DNA of 28,896 nt from Purshia tridentata (lineage: Eukaryota > Streptophyta > Magnoliopsida > Rosales > Rosaceae). A program made the position numbers and the translations under genes. Under the pieces are notes generated by a model. That model made no database searches. It was not told the DNA's origin and worked only from the letters and a program-made list of their open reading frames with translations. How positions within the stretch are numbered: position 1 is the first letter of the stretch; every line of letters starts with the position of its first letter. The stretch is from NCBI GenBank assembly GCA_003254885.1, contig QANT01004907.1:1-28896 (forward strand), given 5' to 3'. Shown here piece by piece: positions 10,339 to 19,953 of this stretch.

Positions 10339-13300
10339 TTATCCGCCATACAAATGTCTATAATAAGAATTTTCTCTGTCTCTATTTATCCGCAATCTTT
10401 CTAGTTCAGGGGAAATCTTCAACTTCGAGCAGCGAAATACAGATAAAGTTTGTAAGGATGGGAATTCGACCAAGTAATTTTCTGAGCAAAAGCCTTGCAG
10501 ACTTTCTAGAAATTCAAGGGTCAAATGCTGCAATCGGCTGAAAGAAATCACATTTCCTACATCTTCTTCGTTGCATGCCACTATTCCTTTCATTCTACCA
10601 CAACTCAGAATTTCCAAACTTGTGAGTTGCATTAAACTTTTGGCCATGGAATAAGTCGTTAAATATTCCAATCCGTCACAAGTATTTACTTTCAAAGTTG
10701 TTAGATTCTTGAATGGTATTGCCGATGACTCTACAATCTTTAATCTGTGACAATAATGAACATTTAAAATTTCCAAGTTTGGAAAAACTGAGCCTGCAGC
10801 TTGGGAGTTCCCATTCCCTACATGAACCAAATTGTCCATACCAGAAAGCTCCAAACATGTTACACGTGGGAAGGTGATCCCCACAACTGCATGTATTTCT
10901 TCGTTTTCGTCATTGACAAATATTTTTTTGGAAGAACCACATCTCACTTGAAGTCTTTCAAGATTTTGCAATTTCTGAAGGAAAATAGCTGCTGGCTTGG
11001 AGAAGGGTACATTCAATTCAAAAGATTTCAGTTTTCCAAAGGACCCTGCTACTTCCAAATCTGGTGGACCACTCCAAATCTCTATGGGGGACCCTATTTC
11101 CAATCGTTCCAAGTTGGGGAATGAATCCTGAATTAAAATATCAAACGTGTGGATGTTAATTAACAGCATATAGAAAGATATATATTAATATTGTTCCCTC
11201 GAAAGTTTTGAGATGAATATATTGCCAAATGACTTGAAAAGCAGTGACTTTTTTGGTTGGATAGTTCACTGTATTGGTGCGGTGACATATGCATATATAT
11301 GAACATATTTAGATATTTTTAAGTCTCTATGCATGCGAATGTGAACTTCATTTTTTTTTTTTTTTATCAGAAGATTGAATAATTGAATAAATATTTTAAA
11401 TGTACATGATTAAAAAAAAAAAAGAAAAAGAAAAAACAGGCTAGGATAATATATAGCTGTTAGAAAACTAATATTCCTACTCTGGAATATTGTTTTCAAG
11501 GATATGTTTAAAAAAATTTTAATCAAGGTAGTGATCATTTTAATTAATAAATGATTTAGTATGTATCACAAAAAATATTAAACAAGGGAAATGGATAAAT
11601 TTCATGTAAAAAAAAATGTATAGAAGTACTCTTACCTTCTCAATTAGAAAGAAAGATTCTTTAGCCAAAGACACATGATTTTGCTCATGTTTCTCTTGAA
11701 AGATTGAAGGTTTTGTGGCAAATATTTCCACTTTATCACATCGAAATATTCTTAAGTCTTTGAGTAGCGGCCACTTGGAAGTATGCATCCCCGAATAAAA
11801 ACTCCTAAGTTTGGACATATATTTAAATCTCACAAATATTACTTTTGGAAACTCAAACTCAGGTGTTATTTCTAGTCCCCCTTCCTTTGCCACGATTTCC
11901 TCCACTTCATCACAATTCGACACATCCAGAATTTGTAGTTGAGAAAGACATTTGGCAACTGTAGTAGGAAAAATATTTTTCAACCTCGAGCAATGGCTTA
12001 TGACTACTGAATCAAGATTTTGATAGTTGAAAAATTGATCAGCATCAAGAGCATTCAATCTTCCAATGATAATAGGCACAAAGATGTTTATCAGATTGTT
12101 GCAACTAGAAACTTCAACTCTTCTGAGTCTGCAAAAGGAGTAGGGAACAAGTTGCTGTTTGTGCCATATTGTGATCAATTTACTTAGGCCATTGATTACC
12201 AATATCTCCAAGCGAGGAAATCTTACCTGCACATATATATTAATATTATAGATTTAAAAAAAAGAATATTTTGAAATATGGAAATTAAATGATGCAAGAA
12301 AGAAATTAAGAGATATATGTTACCTTTTCATCAAAAAGAGAGTATTTTATAGGAATCCCAATATCAATGTTCTCCATGGAGTCCCTGTTTTCTATTTCTT
12401 TGCAGATTGTAGTATTTTTACTCATAGGAGCAATGATGAATGGCCCTAGCTTAGGACAATCAACTAATTCCAATTTCTCCAAGGACGAAAATTCAATATA
12501 ACTTCCTGTGCAAAATCTAGTGAGGTTTTGAAGATGTATTAATCTTAAACCTTCAAGCTTAGGAAACATGCCATCCATATTTTCTTCACCGCAATCTTTT
12601 GTTGATACTATCTCTTCCATGAATCCACATTCAGAGATCTCAAGATGTTTGAGTTGTACTAGACTTCTAGCCATAGAAGATGATAACAAAGATCTTGAAT
12701 CACCATCTCCATGCACACTCAAAGTTGCTAAATTGGGAAACACAACCTGTAGTACACAATTCATGATACTATACAACGTTATTACTCATATATATTCCAA
12801 ATATGTAGACCTGTAATATCATGTATTAAATATGGTATTAAAAGTCTAATATGACAGACAAACTAAACCTACTAGATAGGTTCTACAGGAGAAATTATTG
12901 TGTTACTGATACTGTAACCATGTCAAGTGAAACTAGTTACTAGATATATTTTTGTTCGGTAAGATAATTGAAGGTGAATTGCTCATCTAATAAATAGCAA
13001 AACTAATTTGAACTTCATATATCAAAGTAGACATAAACTAAGAAAGATTGGTGTCATTAATCACAAACCTAATACATATTTAATTATATTCAATTTTTTT
13101 AAATGCCCAAACAGAAAAATGCAACAATATATATTAGCAATCAAGATTTTGTGTGGCCAAATTCTACCTATATATCTATTTTTGTTTCAAAGTTATACAT
13201 AAGAAAAGTCTTTTAATGTGTATTTTAGGAAATTAATAAGTCTTAATACCAAAGTCCAAATTAAAATTGAAATTTTATAAAACTAAATACATTATTTCTT

Positions 13301-16234
13301 AAATTATTAAACCGGCCACTTAAGTGATAGTAGTACGAAGCCCTCCTTTCCCCTGGCCTTTGGATCTAACTTACCTTTTATACCAAGCCCTCCCATTTTT
13401 TTACTGATATTGTGTTTTCGATCTTTTTCTTTTTTAAATCTTGGGAGGAGATATTTAAATTTGGAACATCTTTCAACATTGAAAAGAGAAATACAACTAG
13501 ATATATCGCAAGCTAGTTGGTGTATTGTTATTGTGTTTATATTATTATTTATACCATATAATTTTAGAGTTTAAGGGTTATTTTGCTTGTTAAAACTAAA
13601 ATATCAGTACAGAATCAGAATTTTTGAAAAGCATAAGTACCTTTTACTTTTCTTAGTAAAATAAAACATTTGCAGTATATTCAAAGAATGAAATTGGAAT
13701 GAGCAAGCAAATCATTTCTTCAGCAAATAAATTATTTTCTCCATGCACAAAGGACTCAAATAAATTAATGCAATACAGCATTAATGTACGTGTGAGAAAA
13801 AGATGATAACATATCCCAATGAAAGAAAAGCACGACAAAATAAAACCAGTGAACGTACCTTCGTATTAATGAGATATGTAAAATTAACATTGTTTCGGAG
13901 ATGGAGATGCTCCAGTCGCTGAAAATCTTCACCATCTAATTGATTGAAAATGTCATTAACATCCTCTGTCCCATCCAAGTACAAATCTTCACATCTCTTC
14001 AACAACATTTTTAGACCAGCTTTGTATAATTTATTGTTGCTAGTGAGCTTCAGCTTTAGTGTGTTGAGAGTCGTATCATTCATGTAATCCTTCACATCTC
14101 CGATAAGGATTTGGTATCTTTCTAGCCTGTCAGAGAACAACTTTTCTGGAAGAGTGTTAGCATCTGGAATACATATTTGTAATGCTGTTAGCTGAGATAA
14201 GTGTTTCAGCTCTGAAAGGCTTGCATTACTTCTTTCATTGACTACTTCAGCCTCCCATTTGTTAAAACTGTTTCTCAAGCTCAAGTCTTCTAGTTTTGTC
14301 AAGCTTGATATGACATTAGGTGAAATCAATTGAAGTGCAGAGCAATTGGACAAATCCAACAATCGTAAATGAGTCAATTGCCCTATTTCTTTGGGCAAAT
14401 GTTTAACCTTAGAATTTACAAAGCTAAGAGTTTGTAAGTTTGTTAGTTGTCCAACTAGAGCTATGTCTCCCAACAAGCATCCATCTAAACACAACATCTG
14501 AAGATTCTTTAGATACTGAAAAGATGAAGGCAATGATATTGGAAAACGATGACCGGATAAATCCAATACTTTGAGCTTTTTAGTCTCTCTAAAAAGGCTG
14601 CATGGGATTTCCATCGATTCATTGAAATATGTCTTGCAAAAGATAAACATTTCTAACTCCTGACTTTCCAAAACTTGAGGAAGCATGGGTATATTGCCAT
14701 CAATTAAGATCTTAGTGCATTTTTTCAAGAAATCCTCATTTGGCCATTCTTTCAATTCACCATCCCATTTTACTAATAAGACATGTTGATCTCTAAATGC
14801 TATTTGCTTAGCAAAATCATGTACAAGATCATGCATTCTGACACCCATTTTATCGTCAATGTCCAATAGTAGACAAGAATCTTTAAGTTTTTCAACCAAT
14901 GAATATAACGCATCTCTTGCTTCTTCCATTGTATCCACATTTTTAAACAAATCCAAACCCATACCATATTTCAGCAAGTTTGTCAAACTCAGATACTTCC
15001 CCCATATTCCACAAAGCAAGAACAATGGCTTAAGCTCTTTACCATCCAATTGGTCGTAACTCCACTCTAGAGCCATGTATGCTTTTTTTGTCATTTCTTC
15101 TTCTTTGTCGAACTCTTTTAATCGTCTCAAGGCATCTCTCCATGCATGTGGTGTGCTTTTATTTTTCAAAGCACTTGCAACTGCGACAACTAAAACTGGC
15201 AAACCTCCACATTTTTTGGCTACTTTGGTTGCTATTTCTCGTATAGCGGGATGTTTAACAACATCCCCTGACATCTTCTCGAATAAACGCCAAGTTTCTT
15301 CTTTGTCTAAAACTTGCAGTTGAAACTCTTTTTGTGTACCCATATCAGAGGATAATACAATTCGACTTCTAGATGTTAACAATATTTTGCAAGTCGGCAA
15401 ATGAGGAAGTCCCAGAGACTCCAAATCAATTTTCTCCCAAACGTCATCTATAATAATAAGAATACGTTTGTCTTTTACCCTTTCACATAAACGAGCTCTT
15501 AAAGGTATACTCTCATCCTTAGGAACTTCCAAACCTAATTGTTGAGCAATTTCTTTTTGAACTATTTCCAAGTTTGAACTATTTTTCACATCTAGAACCA
15601 TGACCACATCATCAAATAACTTTGTATCTTTTCTTGCTTGCCTATAAACTTCTTTGACGAGTGTTGTCTTGCCCACCCCCCCAATACCATACAACCCAAT
15701 CATGTCGATGGTAGGATTTCTCAGTTCATCCATGATTCTCTTCACAATTAAAGCCCTTGAATCAAAGGCCTCATAATCTTTGGTAGATACGGTCCATACC
15801 TCTTGTGGGGGAACATCGCAAGCAAAATTGGTAATATCTTTTTTTTCATGGAGTTCAACAACCACGCGCACCAGTTTTGTTGATTTGTTGTTTAGCTGAT
15901 AACGACGCTTCAGACTAGGACAAAATCCATGAAGACACTTCATCTTTCCTTGGGCTTCAGCTTCAAAGATCCTGTTTGCCTCTCCAATGATTTTTTCCAC
16001 ATCTGCCAGCCAGTTGTTGACGTAGGCTCCAACTTTTCTACCTTTTCTTTCTTCTTCAGAAATCTTATTCTGCATATCTTCTCTGGCAGCACCCAAGTAG
16101 CGCACTTGATTCTGTAGATTCTGGAAGTTGCTTTTGTAGTGAAATAGATAACCCACTTGGCGTCCAACGGGTTCAACAGTGTACTCAGCAATTTTTCCAA
16201 CAATCCCAGTACCAATTCCAATAAGAAACTCCAT
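10339..16234 (-). CDS. CC-NB-LRR (CNL) disease-resistance receptor
   Basis: Cytoplasmic immune receptor that, by family knowledge, switches between ADP- and ATP-bound states on effector detection. Predicted exons in transcript order: 16234-13859, 12746-12324, 12226-11636 and 11127-10339; all junctions are GT..AG and phase 0, giving 1392 aa. Exon 1 carries a coiled-coil region (about 1-150, with WLADVEKI), P-loop GIGGVGKTT (183-191), kinase-2 ILIIIDDVW (258-266; the final Trp marks the non-TIR class), RNBS-B TCKILLTSRS (281-290), GLPL-like CGGLPVLVV (342-350), RNBS-D LFLLCGIW (404-411) and MHDLVHD (467-473), then LRRs. Exons 2-4 are LRR only, with the pattern LxxLxVxxCxxL. There is no frameshift or internal stop, so it is probably functional. 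It resembles the RPS2/RPS5-type CNL branch. Exon borders are by eye. Confidence 0.9.
11128..11635 (-). other. Intron 3 of the CNL receptor
   Basis: 508 bp between ..FLIEK and DSFPNL; donor gtaaga, acceptor attcag. It contains poly-T/poly-A runs at about 11350 and 11411 only. Intron 2 (12227-12323) is just 97 bp. Confidence 0.7.
12747..13858 (-). other. Intron 1 of the CNL receptor
   Basis: Lies between ..YLINTK and VVFPNL. The donor gtacgt follows AAG at 13861-13859; the acceptor CAG ends at 12747. Very AT-rich. No further LRR exon was seen on the minus strand, although 13320-13410 is less AT-rich than its surroundings. Confidence 0.65.
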
Positions 16235-16935
16235 ATGTCTGTTGAATAAATATTCAAAGAAGAGGATAAAAACAAAGCTGAAATAAGATTAGAATACTAT
16301 TGATGAAGTCAATTAATTGTGTGGTAAGGTATGATGGAATACTGCCTNAAGAAAACTATAAGTGACATTTTCATAAACTACAAATATACCCTCTTACCAA
16401 AGAAATGCTACAGTAAAATAATTATATAAAATAAGGACAAAACAGAAAATAAATAATTCAATAAAATTTAAATAAAATAAAATAAATCAAAGCACTAATC
16501 CACTATATTCAAGCTCTCTCTCAGTCAAACAACTTTATAATTTATAACCAAGCCCAAGGAAAAAAAAAAATTTATTAAACAATATACACTTATTACTAAT
16601 AGATTAGCTAGGGATGATGACATAAAAAGCTCAGTTATTTATCTGTCCATCAGTTACTGTTAGAAAAAATCTATATATTAAATATAAAATTTTGGTTAAC
16701 ACATGTACAATAAAATATTATTGTGAGTTAACGTTAAACAAAAAAGTTACAATTTTATGATGAAAAAGTGGATCCACGTGTGTCAAGGAACTAGTATGTA
16801 TATAATTTTATTTTTTGGAATCAGATGTAATCATGTAGTTTGGAGATTTAATAATAAAAAGAAATAGAAAACAGAGCAAATTAATGAAATCAAGCAAGAA
16901 AATTAGAGGACAAAGTAATGAAAACATTATATTGA

Positions 16936-17048
16936 ATTAATCAAAACTATTGAATGCGTAATAAAGACCAAGATCAGTTGTTCTTAAATTGTGCAGTACC
17001 TTGGCTTAGATGATGAATGCGTTTGAGAAAATGAATGCGATGAAGATT
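16936..17048. repeat. 113-bp direct repeat, proximal copy
   Basis: Aligns without net gaps to 17261-17373 (constant offset 325 bp) with a handful of substitutions. On the minus strand it contains ccaag|gtactgc, a possible splice donor. Confidence 0.85.
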
Positions 17049-17260
17049 CNTTTTTTTTTTTTTTTTTTCGAAAGGTGGAAAAAACAGAAAATGAAAACAG
17101 AGTAGAATGCAGGAAATATAAAGACTTATACTTTAAACAGAGTTATGTGATTTTTTTTTTTTTTAACTTAATTTGAAAAGTAGGAACGTAGAGATCAAAC
17201 AATGAAAAGAGGAAGGTTGCTGCAACGTCGAACAAACTGCAGAGATCAGAAGGTATTTAA

Positions 17261-17373
17261 ATTAATCAAAACTAGTGAATGCGTAATAAAGATCAAGATC
17301 AGTTGTTCTAAAATTGTGCAGTACCTTGGCTTCGATGAAGAATGCGTTTGAGAAATTGAATGCGATGGAGATT
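17261..17373. repeat. 113-bp direct repeat, distal copy
   Basis: Partner of the block at 16936-17048; also carries the donor-like ccaag|gtactgc on the minus strand. Its right end is followed by a different sequence, so the duplication is local and short. Confidence 0.85.
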
Positions 17374-17491
17374 ACACTTAGCAAATGGATGGCATAATGA
17401 AAAAGGTAAGCACCATGGAAAAGCATATAAACCACACAAACTGATCTGAGCTTCTGAGTATTGACTTCAAGTCTTCGATGAACAGAACAAA

Positions 17492-17540
17492 GCAAATTAT
17501 TGCCGACAATGACTTTAATTCTGGCCCATTTTGTAGGTGA
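17492..17540 (+). pseudogene. Relic of the TAR/alliinase-like gene 3' end
   Basis: Reads Q-I-I-A-D-N-D-F-N-S-G-P-F-C-R-stop, the same last 15 residues and stop as the TAR-like gene ending at 27329 apart from two substitutions (I for L, A for P). The match continues through the 3' flank to 17625 (27281-27414 in the other copy) without gaps, with 9 mismatches in 134 bp by eye. Of five differences in the coding part, three are synonymous third-position changes. No start, upstream exon or domain of the gene is present here, so this is a fragment left by a local duplication. Confidence 0.75.
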
Positions 17541-17955
17541 TATGAGCCGTTAGATCAACAATTGATCTAACGGTTGTGATGATTTGTTGTAAAGGGCTTT
17601 AGTGGCCTGCTGGTCCTGCTGAATTGGCTTTAGCCTTCAGCAAGTCGTGCACAACTAACCCAGTCGCGTGACCACCACCGGATATAGAAGAATACAATAT
17701 AAGAATATGACATAAAATAATCATTTAGCAATAAGCAAATTTTTTCTTTAAAAAAAAAAAACTAAAAGGTGTGCAGGAATACAATTAAAAAAAGTAATAT
17801 AATCAATTTTTGATTATTGTTGAATAAAATTTGGATTATTGTGCATTATGATACGTAAATAATATATATGGTACATAGAGCGAACTGTCATTAATCCTCT
17901 AGTTAATGTTATTCGCATTCAAAATCAACAGTAGGTGTACATAATGGCATATTCA
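17541..17955. repeat. Duplicated 3' flank of the TAR-like gene (copy 1)
   Basis: 17541-17625 matches 27330-27414, and 17711-17955 matches 28139-28448 with small indels. The 85 bp between these blocks is replaced in the other copy by about 720 bp of unrelated sequence. Together with the coding relic this marks a segmental duplication about 9.8-10.5 kb apart, in direct orientation. Confidence 0.8.
17547..17573. repeat. Short perfect palindrome in the duplicated 3' flank
   Basis: Arms ccgttagatcaa and ttgatctaacgg (12 bp each) separated by CAA, seven bases after the stop codon of the relic. The copy at 27336-27362 has one mismatch in the left arm. It could form an RNA hairpin at the transcript end or be a small insertion footprint. 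Confidence 0.7.
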
Positions 17956-18147
17956 ACACTGGAGCAAACATGTCCTGATAATTGACTCTATATGACTGAT
18001 TGAGTATACCCCTTTACAACTACTCGTGCATTGTATATCTCAATTGAACCATTATATTTGAATATTGTATACACCCCATGACACTGAACTGCCTTATTCC
18101 CCTCTGGCAATATCACTAGCTCCCATCTCTCATTTTTTTGAGGGGCT

Positions 18148-18566
18148 TTAGGCCTTCTACGATGGTATACTTAAATATCTTATACTTATTTTGGGTATTA
18201 AAAAATAATTTTTTAATGTTATGGGAATCAACTTCATAATGGTGTTGAGAGCCAAAATATAAATTAAGTTTTGAAGACCTATTTTAATTTTTATTGATTT
18301 TGTATTTAAAAACAAAAAACACCAGATCCTACCGTCCAGTGCGGGCCCCACTGCCAGTGACTGTATGCTGGGAATTAGTAGTTTGGGTCTTTGAACCAAA
18401 AAGTAGTTTGGGTCAAGTATTAGGGAGGGCCAAAAGTGGTGATCAGTTTTTAGGGATCAAAGCTTTTGGGTATCATAATTATGGCCCACTATTCTTAGCT
18501 TATCTCCAAAATATACGCATTTTAAATCTTGGGGATCAAATATAGGCAACCATGTAGAAGGCCTTA
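18148..18566. mobile_element. Tourist-like MITE with TTA target duplication
   Basis: The element spans 18151-18563 (413 bp). It starts ggccttctacgatgg and ends with the inverse of ggccttctacatgg, and is flanked on both sides by TTA (18148-18150, 18564-18566). A TTA target and a GGCCTT-type terminus fit the PIF/Harbinger (Tourist) superfamily. No transposase; non-autonomous. Confidence 0.75.
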
Positions 18567-19530
18567 ATCTCTTCTTCCATGGCTTTAGTCTACTCTGGAT
18601 CTACTAAAGCAACCAACAACTTATTGAAATAAACATAAAAGATAATTGATTTACAAAGCTCATATGAAACCTAGACAAGTGTTGGGAAGAAAAATCTATT
18701 GGTATTTTACTTTGGCGTTTGGGTCAGGTTCATACTTAGTGGTAGTAGACTTGGGTTCTGGACTTACTTGATCAACTGACTCTATATCATAAGAACTTGG
18801 AGAAAAAAGTTTAGAATTCAGTATCTCCCATGTTTATCATTTGAAGACGATTGTGCAACTAAAGTGAAGTGAATTGTATTTATATCAGGTTGCCTTGGAG
18901 CTGTGTTTTGGCTTTTGAAAACTGAGAAAAATTTCTAGGAACCTTCACCAACAAGTCGATGGGTCTCCGATGTCAGTCAAGCTGTCAACACTGTCATCTC
19001 GATCATGGGTGACCGATCGATGAGGAACCTTTGACTAGTTAGTTAAGCTATCAAGCGACCAAACGGTGAGGGACCTCTGACCGGTCGGACATACTGTCTT
19101 CTCGTCTTTGGTCACGAGTGACCAGTCGGTAAAGGTTCTCCAATCGGTCATCCCCTAGGCCATTTTCTTGCTCATTTGTGTGTATACCTTCAAAATTTCT
19201 CAACATGTTTAGCACTGTCTTTTGTTCTAGATTCAACACTTCATAGTAGCACTTTCTCTTTAAAGTGGAGAATTTCTAGGTTAAGACACGTAGGTCAATG
19301 GATTGATAAAACGGGTTGCGTTTCGGTTATAAAAAATAAAAATAAAAATAAAAAAACTAATTAGGAAAAGAAAAATATAATTAATTTCAAATGGTTGATT
19401 CCATGTAGGTTGGAAAAACAAAAAGTTGAAAGACAAAATAATTTGGGCAATAAAGATTCGTCCAGAAATTTGCCTCGATCATAACGTGCGTATATTATAT
19501 AGATTTAGCATTGTCATTCTCTTCCTGATA

Positions 19531-19538
19531 AATATAAG
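19531..19538 (+). promoter_or_regulatory. Possible TATA box of the TAR-like gene
   Basis: aatataag lies about 85 bases before the ATG and is followed by a pyrimidine-rich start region. Placement is tentative because a longer TA run follows at about 19563-19580. Confidence 0.3.
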
Positions 19539-19539
19539 G

Positions 19540-19542
<3 letters not shown>

Positions 19543-19580
<38 letters not shown>
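19543..19580. repeat. (CT)n-(TA)n compound microsatellite
   Basis: Perfect CT units followed directly by TA units, in the presumed leader of the TAR-like gene. Confidence 0.9.
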
Positions 19581-19581
<1 letters not shown>

Positions 19582-19622
19582 GGTATGATGCATAAGAGAA
19601 CCTGATAATTAAAAGAAAAGAC

Positions 19623-19908
19623 ATGGCTAAGACACAGAGGTTCTACTTTGTGTTTCAGGCATCTTCTGTGGCTGTTAATCTATTATTGATTTTCAAATTG
19701 TATGTGGATGGAGAGTGGGAGCTGATCAGTTGGAGCAGAAGAGCAGCAGAAGAAGCTGAGCATGTGGCAGCCATTCCATGCTCAGGGCATGGAAGAGCCT
19801 ACTTGGATGGCTTGGTTCTTGATGGGAAGGAACCTCCTTGTGAGTGCAATTCTTGCTATGGAGGCCCAGACTGCTCTCACTTCTTAACCGCTTGTGCAGC
19901 AGATGCTG

Positions 19909-19953
<45 letters not shown>

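Larger units (their letters stand above)
16235..17487. other. Upstream region of the CNL receptor
   Basis: AT-rich with two ambiguous bases (16348, 17050). On the minus strand a possible acceptor (ttcaacag) ends 4 bases before the ATG. Two copies of a possible leader exon ending ccaag|gtactgc lie further upstream inside a duplicated block, so a 5'-UTR intron is plausible but unproven. No other gene seen. Confidence 0.45.
18567..19622. other. Spacer upstream of the TAR-like gene
   Basis: No gene. 18950-19160 carries degenerate repeats around gaccggtcgg and is richer in GC than its surroundings, probably a fragment of an unclassified transposon. The right end holds CT and TA microsatellites and the presumed promoter of the following gene. 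Confidence 0.5.

Noticed and set aside
13320..13410. Less AT-rich patch in receptor intron 1, considered as a lost LRR exon
   Set aside because: No FPxL or LxxLxVxxC pattern in any minus-strand frame.
14859..16117. Several open frames on the plus strand over the receptor
   Set aside because: Shadows of the long NB-domain exon on the other strand; no recognisable protein.
17262..17495. 77-aa open frame on the minus strand upstream of the receptor
   Set aside because: It overlaps the duplicated 113-bp block and the TAR relic; more likely leader or spacer sequence.
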